Notes under the pieces: model-generated
The model's input: only the letters and a program-made list of their open reading frames with translations
Database searches by the model: none
What the model was told of the DNA's origin: nothing
DNA from: Neodontobutis hainanensis
Lineage: Eukaryota > Chordata > Actinopteri > Gobiiformes > Odontobutidae
Assembly (NCBI GenBank): GCA_024349245.1
Contig: JALDNG010002573.1
Location: forward strand, 1-64,000
Direction: 5' to 3'
DNA: 64,000 bases
Translations under genes and position numbers: made by a program
Part shown: in pieces, positions 1 through 11,082 of the stretch
How the letters are laid out: each line of letters opens with the position of its first letter
Position numbering within the stretch: position 1 is the stretch's first letter

Positions 1-84
1 ACACAACGACAGAATGAATTGTGGGGAGAGAGGAATCGAACACACTACCTTCCGGTTGAAAGACGACCGCTCTACCACTGACCC
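1..84 (-). mobile_element. tRNA-derived SINE, 5' head only (cut by window edge)
   Basis: This is the reverse complement of the promoter end of the SINE seen complete at 52,257-52,612. The box-B-like stretch (GGAATCGAACA on the plus strand) is readable near positions 34-44. The A-box side is damaged: the run ends CCACTGACCC where the complete copy has CCACTGAGCCACTGACGCCC. The rest of the element would lie left of the window. It sits in the same satellite context as the SINEs at 24,807 and 52,257, so it is the same insertion carried in another duplicated copy. Confidence 0.8.
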
Positions 85-3000
85 TATACAGTCTGTTATA
101 ATGAACGCGTCTACAGTCTGTTCTACTGCACATCTACAGTCTGTACTACTGCACCTCTACAGTCTGTTCTAAAGCATGTCTAGAGAGTTTTCTAATACTA
201 ATATAAAGTCTGTTCTAATGCTCGTCTACAGTCTGAACTACTGCACCACTAAAGTCTATTCCTCTGAAGCATTGTCAGTCTGTTCTACTGCAAGTCTACA
301 GTCTGTTCTAATGCCAGTCTAGAGTGTGTACTACTGCGGCTCCACAGTCTGTTCTACTGCACATCTACAATCTCTTCTACTGCACATGTACAGTCTGTTC
401 TAATGGTCGTCTACAATCAGTTCTAAAGCCATTCTAGAGTCTGTACTACTGCTGCTATGAAGTCTGTTCAACTGCATGTCTACAATCTGTTCAACTGCAC
501 CACTACAGTCTGTTCTATTGTACGTCTACAGTCTGTTCTACTGCACGACTATAGTCTCTTTTAATAAACGTCTACAGTTTCCTCTAATGCACATCTACAG
601 TCTGTTCTACTGGATGTCTACAGTCTTTTCTAATAATTGTCTAGAGTCTGTTCTACTGCACGTCTACAGTCTCTTTTCATAATTGTCAACTTTCTGTACT
701 ACTGCACCTCTACAGTCTCTTCTACTGCACATCTACAGTTTGTTCTGATGGTCGTCTAGAGTCTGTACTAGTGGAACTCTACAGTCTGTTCTAAAACATG
801 TCTACAGTCTTTTCTAATACTCATGTACAGTCTGTTCTAATGCTCGTGTAAAGTCTCAACTATTGCCCTCTACAGTCTATTCTTCTGCACATCGTCAGTC
901 TGTTCTACTGCACATCTACAGTTTGTTCTACTGCACATCTACAGTCTGTTCTAATGCAAGTCCACAGTCTGTTCTACTCTTTGTCTACTATAAACTGTTG
1001 TGATAATTGTCGACATTCTTTACTACTGCATCTCTACAATTTGTTCTACTTCACAACTACATTATGTTCTTATGCACGTCTATTGTCTGTTCTAATGCTC
1101 GTCCACAGTCTGCTCTAATGCAGGTCTTTAGTCTGTAAAACTGCACAAATACAGACTGTTCTACTGGACGCCTACAATCTGTTCTAATGCTCGTCTACAG
1201 TCTGTTCTATTGTACGTCTACAGTCTGTTCTAATGCACATCTACAGTCTGTTCTACTGACGTTTACAGTCTGTTCTAATGCTCGTCTACAGTCAGTTCTA
1301 AAGCCAAACTAGAGTCTGTACTACTGCTGCTGCTCTGAAGTCTGTTCAACTCCAAGTCTACAGTCTGTTCTAATGCCATTTTAGTGTCTGTACCTCTGCT
1401 CTACTGAAGTCTGTTCTATTGCACTTCTACAGTCTTTTTACTGCATATCTACAGTCTGTTCTACTGCACATCTACAGTCTGTTCTAATGCAAGTCTACAG
1501 TCTATACTACTGCTCATCTACAGTCTGTTCTACTGCACGTCTACAGTCTCTACTACTGCACTTCTAAAGTCTGTTTTAATGCACATATACAGTCTCTTCT
1601 AATGCAAGTCTACAGTCTTTACTACTGCTCATCTACGGTCTGTTCTACTGCAGGTCTAAAATCTCTTCTAATAAATGTTTACAGTCTGTTCAACTGCAAG
1701 TCTACAGTCTGTTCAACTGCACCTCTACAGTCTGTTCTAATGCTCGTCTACAGTCTGTATTACTGCACCTCTACAGTCTGTTCTAAAGCATGTCTAGAGT
1801 GTTTTGTAATACTTATATACAGTCTGTTCTAATGCTCGTCTACAGTCTGTACTACTCCATCTCTACAGTCTATTCTTCTGCACATTGTCAGTCTGTTCTA
1901 CTGGACGTTTACAGTCTTTTTAATGCTCATCTACAGTCATTTCTAAAGCCAATCTAGTGTCTGTACTACTGCTGCTCTGAAGTCTGTTTAACTGCAAGTC
2001 TACAGTATGTTCAACTGCACCTCTACAGTCTGTTCTAATGCCAGTTTACAGTCTGTTCTATTGCTCTACTGCAGTCTGTTCTACTGCATGTCTACAGTCT
2101 GTTTTACTGCACATCTACAGTCTGTTCTAATGCACATCTACAGTCTGTTCCAATGCAAGTCTACAAGTTGTACTACTGCTCATGTACGGTCTGTTCTACT
2201 CCACGTCTACAATCTGTTTTAATAAACGTCTACAGTCTGTTCTGCACATTTACAGTCTGTACTACTACACTTCTACAGTCTTTTTAATGCTCGTCTACAG
2301 TCTGTATTACTGCACCTCTACAGTCTGTTGTAAAGCATTTCTAGTAGTGTTTTCTAATACTCATATAGAGTCTGTTCTAATGCTCGTCTACAGTCTGAAC
2401 TACTACATTTCTACAGTCTGTTCTAAAGCATGTCTACAGTGTTTTCTAATACTCATATACAGTCTGTTCTAATGCTCGTCTACAGTCTGTACTACTGCAC
2501 CTCTAAAGTCTATTCTTCTGCACATTGTCAGTCTGTTCTACTGGATGTTTACAGTCTGTTCTAATGCTTGCCTACAGTCTGTTGTACTGCACGTCTACAG
2601 TCTGTTCTACTGCATGTCTGCAGTCTGTTTTGATAAACGTCTACAGTCTTTTCTACTACACATCTACAGTCTCTACTACTGCACTTCTAAAGTCTGTTTC
2701 TAATGCACATCTACAGTCTGTTCTAATGCAAGTCTATAGTCTGTACTACTGCTCATTTATGGTCTGTTCTAGTGCAGGTCTACAGTCTGTTTTAATAAAC
2801 GTCTACAGTCTATAGTCTGTTCTAATGCTCGTCCACAGTCTGTTCTAATGCTAGTCTTAATTCTGTACTACTGCACATCTACGGTCTTTTCTACTAGTTG
2901 TCTACAGTCTGTTCTAATGCTCGTATACAGTCTGTTGTATTGTACGTCTACAGTCTTTTTAAATGCACATCTACAGTCTGTTCAACTGCACGTCTACAGT

Positions 3001-3503
3001 CTTTTCAACTGCACCTCAACAGTCTCTTCTAATGCCAGTTTACAGTCTGTACCTCTGCTCTACTGCAGTCTGTTCTACCGCACGTCTACAGTCTCTTTTT
3101 CTGCATATCTACAGTCTGTTCTAATGCACATCTACAGTCTGTTCTAATGCAAGTCTATAATCTGTACTACTGCTCATCTACAGTCTGTTCTAATGCGAGT
3201 TTATAATCTGTACTACTGCTCATCTACAGTATGTTCTAATGCAAGTCTACAGTCTGTACTACTGCTCATTTATGGTCTGTTCTACTGCAAGTCTACAGTC
3301 TGTTCTAATAAACGTCTACAGTCTGTTCTACTGCACATTTGAAGTCTGTACTACTGCACTTCTACAGTCTGTTCTAATGCTCGTCTACAGTCTGTCTTAC
3401 TGCACGTCTAGAGTCATTTTAACTGCACCTCAACAGTCTGTTCTAATGCCAGTTTACATTCTTTACCTCTGCTCTACTGCAGTCTGTTCTACTGCACGTC
3501 TAA
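85..3503 (+). repeat. 23-bp satellite, forward block 1
   Basis: About 3.4 kb of uninterrupted 23-bp monomers in forward orientation (TCTACAGTCTGT then TCTAATGCACG and variants). It is a direct copy of 25,152 to about 28,470 and 52,613 to about 55,930. The offset to the first of these falls from about 25,062 to about 24,970 inside the block, a difference of 92 bp or exactly four monomers. The change lies near 2,530-2,620, where this copy has extra monomers. An ordered run of 11 recognisable monomer variants occupies 1,770-2,021. Open frames here are by-products of the repeat and I do not call genes. Confidence 0.95.
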
Positions 3504-3504
3504 G

Positions 3505-4040
3505 TAAACATTAGAACAGACTGTAGAGGTGCAGGTGAACAGACAGTAGACGTGCAGTTAAGCAGACTTCAGAGCTGCAGTAGTACAGACTCTAGATTGG
3601 CTTTAGAACTGACTATAGACGAGCATTAGAACAGGCTATAAACGTGCAGTAGAAAAGACTTTATATAAGTATTAGAAAACACTCTTGATAAGTTTTATAA
3701 CAAAATGTAGAGGTGCAGTAGTTCAGACTGTAGACAAGTATTAGGACAGACTCTATATGAGTTTTAGAAAACACTCTGCACATGCTTTAGAACAGATTGT
3801 AAAAGGTGCAGTATTTCTGACTGTAGACATGCATTAGAACAGACTGTATATGAGTATTAGAAAACACTCTAGACATGCTTTAGAACAGACTGTAGATGAG
3901 CAGTAATACAGACTGTAGACTTGCATTAGAACAGACTGTAGATGTGCAGTAGAACATACTGTAGACGTTTATTAGAACAGACTGTAGACCTGCAAAAGAA
4001 CAGACCGTAGATGAGTAGTAAAACAGACTATAGACTTAAA
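3505..4040 (-). repeat. 23-bp satellite, short reverse block
   Basis: Monomers here read in the opposite direction (AGAACAGACTGTAGA...). The first part, about 3,505-3,760, is recognisable as the inverted copy of about 31,180-31,440. Shared oddities include the unusual runs CAGGCTATAAACGTGCAG and ACAAAATGTAGAGGTGCAG. Neither end of this block falls on the usual palindromic monomer core: the left join reads GTCTAAGTAAACATTAG and the right join GACTTAAAGACTTTACAG. Confidence 0.9.
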
Positions 4041-4044
4041 GACT

Positions 4045-4301
4045 TTACAGTCTGTTCTAATGCTCGCCCACCGCCTGTTCTAATGCAGGTCTTTAGTGTG
4101 TTCTACTGCTCGTCTACAGTCTGTTCTATTGTACGTCTACATTCTGTTCCAATGCACATCTACAGTCTGTTCAACTGCACGTGTACTGTCTGTTCAACTG
4201 CATCTCAACAGTCTGTTCTAATGCCAGTTTACAGTCTGTACCTCTGCTCTACTGCAGTCTGTTCTACTGCACGTTTACAGTCTGTTTTACTGCACATCTA
4301 C
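4045..4301 (+). repeat. 23-bp satellite, forward, left of solo LTR A
   Basis: Forward monomers running up to the LTR. The last five bases, TCTAC (4,297-4,301), are the left target-site duplication. The inverted counterpart is 61,815 to about 62,060, and homology ends close to the GGACTTTACAG / GACTTTACAG motif in both copies. Confidence 0.9.
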
Positions 4302-5005
4302 TTTTATGTCAATTCAAGGTACAAGTTGTCCTGAGCACTCAGCCTATTTTTACTTAAATTACTAAGAGCACTCCCAAACTGCAGGGGGCAACCGCGCTTC
4401 AAAAAGGTTATGGAACCAACTTCCAGGAAGTGCTCTTGGGACCATAATTACCAGCGCGCACACACAGAGTGCATGGCAGTTGAAATGTTTGGTAAAAGCT
4501 CAGTTGGCCATCTCACTTGTTCCTGAGGAAAAAGAAACTTTGACCACAGCTCCTGATTATCCAAGGACACAACTGGTAGGACAAAAGTGGACTGTGTGTT
4601 TGTTTGTGTTGAGTTAAGACTTTTGTATGATTTTGTTTCTTGGTTGTAATGTCCAATTTAAATCAAATAGTGAATACTTTATGTGAACATTACACTAAGC
4701 ATGTGTATTGTTTAAATTATATAAGTTTAATTAGAGACCATATGTTAATTTAAATGACTGTTTGGTTTGACATTTACTATTGAGGAAGTGTTATTGAGTT
4801 ATTTGTGATTTATTTGCAACTAATTTCTGCTTTGGTTTGTGTAATTTAAAGGTTATTAACCTATTCTGTTCCACCCGATCATCTTTAGGAAAATATAAGA
4901 GAAAAGAAAGAACAGTTTTGAGTTGTCCTTTGCATTCATCAGAGATAAAGCAGTTTTCAAGTTTGGGCAGAGCTGTAGTCAGTTAAAAACACACATAACT
5001 TGACA
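4302..5005 (+). mobile_element. Solo LTR A (about 704 bp)
   Basis: A non-satellite island with LTR structure. Comparison with the inverted copy at 61,113-61,814 shows the element starts TGTTATGTCAATTC and ends ACTTGACA, so it has TG...CA ends. In this copy the first TG is mutated to TT. It is flanked by direct TCTAC repeats (4,297-4,301 and 5,006-5,010), and the satellite continues in phase once one TCTAC is removed. A TATA-like AAATATAAGAG lies near 4,890. No internal coding region, primer-binding site or polypurine tract adjoins it, so it is a solo LTR left by LTR-LTR recombination. Its family (Gypsy-like or retrovirus-like) cannot be decided from the LTR alone. Because TCTAC occurs in most monomers, the target duplication is less decisive than usual. 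Confidence 0.75.
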
Positions 5006-6873
5006 TCTACAGTCTGTTCTAATGCAAGTCTACAGTCTGTACTACTGCTCATCTACAGTTTGTTTTACTGCACATCTACAGTCTGTACAACTGCACCTCT
5101 ACAGTCTGTTCTAATGCCAGTTTACAGTCTGTACTATTGCTCTAATGCAGTCTGTTCTACTGCATAACTACGGTCTGTTTTACTGCACATCTACAGTCTG
5201 TTCTAATGCACATCTACAGTCTGTTCTAATGCATGTCTACAGTCTGTTCTACTGCATGTTTACAGTCTGTTCTACAGCGCCTTCAGTCTGTTCTACTGCA
5301 CGTCTTCAGTCTGCTCTATTGCAAGTCTACAGTTTGTTTTACTGCACATCTACAGTCTGTTCTAATGCACATTTACAGTCTGTTCCTATGCAAGTATACA
5401 GTCTGTACTACTGCTCAACTACAGTCTGTTCTACTGCACGTCTACAGTCTGTTCTACTGCACCTCTACAGTCTGTTGTAAAGCATTTCTATTAGTGTTTT
5501 CTAATACTCATATACAGTCTGTTCTAATGCTCGTCTACAGTCTGTACTACTGCACCACTACAGTCTATTCTTCTGCACATCGTCAGTCGGTTCTACTGAC
5601 GTTTACAGTCTGTTCTAATGCACATCTACAGTCTGTTCTACTGGACGTTTACAGTCTGTTCTAATGCTCGTCTACAGTCAGTTCTAATGCTCGTCTACAG
5701 TGCACGTCTTCTGTCTGTTCTAATAATTGTCTACATTCTGTACTACTGCTTCTTACAGTCTATACTACTGCACATCTACAATCTGTTCTACTGCATGTCT
5801 ACAGTCTGTTCTAATAATTGTCTACAGTCTCTTCTACTGCAAATCTACAGTCTGTTCTAATGCATGTCTATAGTCTGTTCAAATGTTCGTCCACAGTCTG
5901 TTCTAATGCAGTACGACCAGACATCTATAGTCTGTTCTATTGCTCGAATATCGTCTGTTCTATTACCCAATAACAGTCTTTACTACTCAACCTCTACAGT
6001 TTGTTCTACTGTTCCTCTACAGTCTGTTCTAATGCTCGTCTACAGTTTGTACAACTAGACATCTACAGTCTGTTCTAAAGCATGTCTACAGTGTTTTCTA
6101 ATACTCATATACAGTCTGATCTAATGCTCATCTACAGTCTGTACCACGGCACCTCTAGAATCTATTATTCTGCACATTGACAGTCTGTTCTACTAGACGT
6201 TTACAGTCTATTCTAATGATCATCTACAGTCTGTTCTACAGCCAATCTAGAGTCTGTACTACTGCTGCTCTGAAGACTATTCAACTGCACGTCTACAGTC
6301 TGTTCAACTGCCCCTCTACAGTCTTTTCTATTGTACATCTACAGTCTGTTCTAATGCACATCTACAGTGTGTTCTAATGCAAGTCGACAGTCTGTACTAC
6401 TAATTGTCTAGAGTCTGTACTACTGCACCTCTACAGTCTGTTCTAAAATCATGTCTACAGTCTATTCTAATACTCATATACAGTCTGTTCTATTTCGTGT
6501 ACAGTCTGTAGTAATGCACCTTTAAAGTCAATTCTTCTGCAGCATCATCAGTCTGTTCTACTGCAAGTCTACAGTCTGTTCTAATAATTGTCTACAGTCC
6601 GTTCTACTGCACGTCTACAGTCCTTTCTAATAATTGTCGACAGTCTATACTACTGCAACTCTACAGTCTCTTCTACTGCACATCTACAGTCTGTTCTAAT
6701 GTTTGTCTACAGTCTGAACAACTGCACCTCTACAGTCTGTTCTAAAGCATGTCTAGAGTATTTTCTAATACTCATATATAGTCTGTTCTAATGCTAGTCT
6801 ATAGTCTGAACTACTGCACCTCAACAGTCTATTCTTCTGCACATTGTCAGTCTGTTCTACTGACGTTTACAGT
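5006..6873 (+). repeat. 23-bp satellite, forward, start of 27-kb unit copy 1
   Basis: Forward monomers. Position about 5,132 is the left edge of the 27.45-kb duplicated unit: from here on the sequence matches 32,588 onward almost base for base. Positions 6,062-6,314 hold 11 consecutive monomer variants of exactly 23 bp (253 bp) in the same order as at 1,770-2,021. The block ends at the palindromic core ACAGTCTGT at 6,869-6,877, where orientation flips. Confidence 0.93.
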
Positions 6874-8543
6874 CTGTAGACCTGCAGTAGAACAGACCGT
6901 AGATGAGCAGTAAAACAGACTATAGATTTGCATTAGAACAGACTTTAGAAGTGCAGTAGTAGAGACTGTACACGTGTAGTAGAACAGACTGTAGAGGTGC
7001 AGTAGAACAGACAGTAGATGACCAGTAGTACAGACTGTAGACTTACATTAGAACAGACTGTAGATGTGAAGTAGAACAGACTGTAGATATGCAGTAAAAA
7101 AGACTGTAGAAGTGCAATAGAACAGACTTCAGTAGAGCAGAGGTACAGACTGTAAAATGGCATTAGAACAGACTGTAGACTTGGAGTTGAACAGACTTCA
7201 GAGCAGCAGCAGTAGTACAGACTCTAGTTTGGCTTTAGAACTGACTGTAGACGAGCATTAGAACAGACTGTAGATGAGCAGTAGTATAGACTGTAGACTT
7301 GCATTAGAACAGACTGTAGATGTGCAGTAGAACAGACTGTAGATATGCAGTAAAAAAGACTGTAGAAGTGCAATAGAACAGACTTCAGTAGAGCAGAGGT
7401 ACAGACTGTAAAATGGCATTAGAACAGACTGTAGACTTGGAGTTGAACAGACTTCAGAGCAGCAGCAGTAGTACAGACTCTAGTTTGGCTTTAGAACTGA
7501 CTGTAGAAGCATTAGAACAGACTGTAAACGTCCAGTAGAACAGACTGTAGATGTGCATTAGAACAGACTGTAGACGTACAATAGAACAGACTGTAGACGA
7601 GCATTAGAACAGATTGTAGACGTCCAGTAGAACAGTCTGTATTTGTGCAGTTTTACAGACTAAAGACCTGCATTAGAGCAGACTGTGGACGAGCATTAGA
7701 ACAGACAATAGACGTGCATAAGAACATAATGTAGTTGTGAAGTAGAACAAATTGTAGAGATGCAGTAGTACAGAATGTCGACAATTATCACAACAGTTTA
7801 TAGTAGACAAAGAGTAGAACAGACTGTGGACTTGCATTAGAACAGACTGTAGATGTGCAGTAGAACAAACTGTAGATGTGCAGTAGAAGAGACTGTAGAG
7901 GTGCAGTAGTACAGAAAGTTGACAATTATGAAAAGAGACTGTAGACGTGCAGTAGAACAGACTCTAGACAATTATTAGAAAAGACTGTAGACATCCAGTA
8001 GAACAGACTGTAGATGTGCATTAGAGGAAACTGTAGACGTTTATTAAAAGAGACTATAGTCGTGCAGTAGAACAGACTGTAGACGACAATAGAACAGACT
8101 GTAGTGGTGCAGTTGAACAGATTGTAGACGTGCAGTTGAACAGACTTCATAGCAGCAGTAGTACAGACTCTAGAATGGCTTTAGAACTGATTGTAGACGA
8201 GCATTAGAACTGACTGTAGATGACCATTAGAACAGACTGTACATGTGCAGTAGAAGAGATTGTAGATGTGCAGTAGAACAGACTGTGGAGCCGCAGTAGT
8301 ACACACTCTAGACTGGCATTAGAACAGACTGTAGACTTGCAGTAGAACAGACTGACAATGCTTCAGAGGAATAGACTTTAGTGGTGCAGTAGTTCAGACT
8401 GTAGACGAGCATTAGAACAGACTTTATATTAGTATTAGAAAACTCTCTAGACATGCTTTAGAACAGACTGTAGAGGTGCAGTAGTACAGACTGTAGATGT
8501 GCAGTAGAACAGACTGTAGACGTTCATTATAACAGACTGTATA
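6874..8543 (-). repeat. 23-bp satellite, reverse, left of deleted SINE
   Basis: Reverse-orientation monomers. The block is the inverted counterpart of about 25,152-26,640 and of the start of the window, with the same monomer order on either side of the SINE. Positions 7,090-7,240 and 7,325-7,500 are near-identical local duplicates: both contain the run through AAATGGCATTAG, the GGAGTTGAAC monomer and a triple GCA. Confidence 0.92.
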
Positions 8544-8731
8544 GGGCGTCAGTGGCTCAGTGGTAGAGCGGTCTCTACGTCTCTGTCAGTCTGCCCTAGG
8601 GCATCTGTGGCTACAGTTGTAGTTACCATCACCAGTGTGTGACTGTGTATGAATGAATAATGGACGGCTTGTGGGCGCTTTGAGTCCCTTGGTCCCTTGG
8701 GAGAAAAGCGCAATATAAATCCAATCCATTA
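8544..8731 (+). mobile_element. tRNA-derived SINE with internal deletion (copy 1)
   Basis: The element starts GGGCGTCAGTGGCTCAGTGG and ends CCAATCCATTA. Compared with the complete 356-bp copy (52,257-52,612, opposite strand) it has lost about 165 bp between GTAGAGCGGTC and CGTCTCTGTCAG, with TCTA at the join. The A-box-like TGGCTCAGTGG remains but the B box is gone, so it should lack a working pol III promoter. Flanking satellite matches that of the intact SINE in inverse orientation, so the two are one ancestral insertion carried on both arms of an inverted duplication. The deletion came later on this arm. Confidence 0.85.
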
Positions 8732-9296
8732 ACTGTAGACCTGCAGTAGAACAGACCGTAGATGAGCAGTAGTACAGACATTAGACTTGCATTAGAAAAG
8801 ACTGTAGATGTGCATTAGAACAGACTTTAAAAGTGCAGTAGTATAGACTGTAGATATGCAGTAGAACAGACTGTAGAAGTTTATCAGAACAGACTGTAGA
8901 CGTGCAGAAGAACAGACTGTAGGTGAGCAGTAGTACAAAATGTAGACTTTCATTAGAACAGACTCTAGATGTGCATTAGAACAGACTGTATATGAGCAGT
9001 AAAACAGACTGTAGAGGTGCAGTAGAACAGACTGCAGTAGAGCAGAAGTACAGACTGTAGACTTGCATTAGAAATGACTGTAAACATCCAGTAAAACAGA
9101 CTGACAATGTGTAGAAGAATAGACTAGGTGCAGTACTACAGACTGTACATGAGCATTAGAACAGACTGTATATGAGTATTAGAAAACACTGTAGACATGC
9201 TTTAGAACAGACTCTAGAGGTGCAGTTTAACAGATTGTGGACGAGCATTAGAACAGACTGTATATGAGTATTAGAAAACACTCTAGACATGCTTTA
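8732..9296 (-). repeat. 23-bp satellite, reverse, between SINE and LINE
   Basis: Reverse-orientation monomers. The stretch about 8,740-9,190 is the inverted copy of about 24,330-24,800, monomer by monomer, including the shortened unit CTAGTCTATTCTTCTGC. The block stops at ACATGCTTTA, where the LINE tail begins. Confidence 0.93.
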
Positions 9297-9317
9297 TAAT
9301 AATAATAATAATAATAA
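9297..9317 (-). repeat. (TAA)7 tail of LINE copy 1
   Basis: Seven TAA units on the plus strand directly abut the satellite motif ACATGCTTTA. A microsatellite-like 3' end rather than poly(A) is usual for L2/CR1-group LINEs. Confidence 0.9.
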
Positions 9318-9473
9318 ATTTTATTTGTAATGCACTTTACATTTGTACAATCTCAAAGTGCTACAGCGCATATCAAAGTAATTCAATATAAAAGAAAACA
9401 AACGACGAAAACCTAAAAACGTTCATTGAAAAGCTTTTGTAAAAGAAATGTTTTTAGGTTGCGTTTAAAAGCA

Positions 9474-10928
9474 TCAGTAGTCTGTGGGGCCCTCAGGTAG
9501 TCCGGGAGGGTATTCCACAGCCTCGAGCAACCGATGAAAAGGCCCTATCACCCATGCTGCAAAGTTTTGTTCTGGGAATTTGGAGGATGTTTGAGTTTGC
9601 AGAACGAAGAGTGCGTGCAGAGTGCGAAAGGTCGGGTGGGTGAGAAGTTCCTGCAGGTAGAGGGGGGCATGTCCGTGAATACACTGATGGGTGAGGAGGG
9701 AAACTTTATACACAATTCTCAGTGAGACAGGGAGCCAGTGAAGAAATTTCAGGATGGGGGTGATGTGTTCATGCTTGCGCACTCTCATCAGGATTCTGGC
9801 AGCGCTATTTTGGATGTACTGAAGTCTCTGGATGCTTTTGCCAGAGATCCCGATGAGGAGTGCATTACAGTAGTCCAGCCTGGAAGAAACAAAGGCATGT
9901 ACGAGCTTCTCTGCATCCTCCATGCTGAGTATTGGACGGAGTCTGGCGATGTTCTTGAGATGAAAGAATGAGGTCTTGCATAGGTGTTTAATGTGGGTGT
10001 CAAAGGTGAGATGAGGATCCATTTTGACACCTAAATTACTGACCGATGTGGAAAGGGATATATTATGGCCGGAAAAAGTGATGCTAGTGATGGTTGAAGT
10101 GCGAAGTTGATGTGGTGTACCAATTAAGATGGCATCAGTTTTAGAGCAATTTAACTGAAGGAAATTGAGCTTCATCCACATCTCTATCTCCTCCAGGCAG
10201 GTGGTCAATGTGGATGTTGGTAGGGGAGCAGAGAAAGTGGAGGTTGTCCTTAACATAGCTGCGTATCATCAGCATAACAATGGAATGATATACCATGTCT
10301 ACTAATGATTTTACCAAGGGGAGCATGTAAATGGAGAAAAGTGTGGGACCCAGCACAGAGCCCTGAGGAACACCACAGGTGACATTATGAGTGAGTGATT
10401 TGGCTTTGCCCAGGGCAACGTACTCAGTTCTGCCAGTCAGATATGAAATGAACCAGTCAAACATTTTCTGAAAGTCCAATGGTGTATTTCAGGCGGTGTA
10501 GAAGAATGTTATGGTCTACTGTGTCAAAAGCAGCTGTTAGATCTAGCAGGATAAGTAGTGATGGGGAACCAGTATCTGCCGCCATCAGAAGGTCATTGGT
10601 GATCCTGACCAAGGATGTTTCAGTGCTATGACCAGGCGGAAACCCGACTGAAATTTTTCAAACAGGTTATTGTTTTTGAGGTGAGTATGAAGTTGTACTG
10701 CAACTATTTTTTCCAAAACCTTTGATAGAAATGGTAGGTTTGAGATGGGCCTATAGTTGCAGAGGACTTCAGGGTCCATAGTTGTTTTTTAAGTAGAGGT
10801 TTGATGACAGCGGTTTTTAATGTGGATGGGATATGACCAACCAGAAGGGAGATTTTTATTATCTTGGTGATAAATGGAGAGACAACAGAGAGGTTGGCCT
10901 TCAGCAGAGTGGAAGGGAAAGGATCCAA
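9474..10928 (-). pseudogene. LINE reverse transcriptase, frameshifted (copy 1)
   Basis: Remains of the reverse transcriptase and C-terminal region, spread over several frames. In coding order: an N-terminal finger stretch (DPFPSTLLKA, then CNYRPISNLPFLSKVLEK); motif A near 10,517-10,552 (LDLTAAFDTVDH, with the catalytic Asp); the GVPQGSVLGP motif in the 10,141-10,479 segment; and motif C, whose YADD codons lie at 10,265-10,276. An indel right after YADD (plus-strand CCTTAACATAGCTG, against CCTTAAATACAGCTG in copy 2) puts the following thumb and C-terminal part (9,474-10,256; LDYCNALL, LQYIQNSAARIL) in another frame. In an active element it would copy the RNA at the nicked target. Here it is non-functional. 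Confidence 0.85.
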
Positions 10929-11082
10929 GGCACAGGTGGCGGCTTCATCTTTCTGATAACATCCTCCACTTCTTCCTGTGTGACATCAGTGAAAGAGCTG
11001 AGGGGCTGGACAATCTTCAATGCTGGATCTTCCGTTGGAGGAGGCAGAGCAGCAGTGGTAGTGAGTTGAGAGCGGATATTAT

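Noticed and set aside
476..6791. Dozens of 60-173-residue open frames with YSLFYCTSTVC-like repeats, on both strands
   Set aside because: They are direct translations of the 23-bp satellite. They begin at ATG and end at TAA created by the same TTCTAATG variant, occur in overlapping frames, and follow block orientation. No signal of a protein family.
8536..8737. 6-bp SINE target duplication ACTGTA
   Set aside because: ACTGTA is part of nearly every reverse-orientation monomer, so its presence on both sides carries little information.
9297..9340. LINE as the mobilising partner of the SINE through a shared 3' tail
   Set aside because: The LINE 3' end (ACAAATAAAATTTATTA then TTA units) and SINE 3' end (AATATAAATCCAATCCATTA) do not match beyond AT-richness.
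9534..9971. Plus-strand open frames across the LINE
   Set aside because: They are antisense shadows of the reverse transcriptase C-terminal region on the minus strand.
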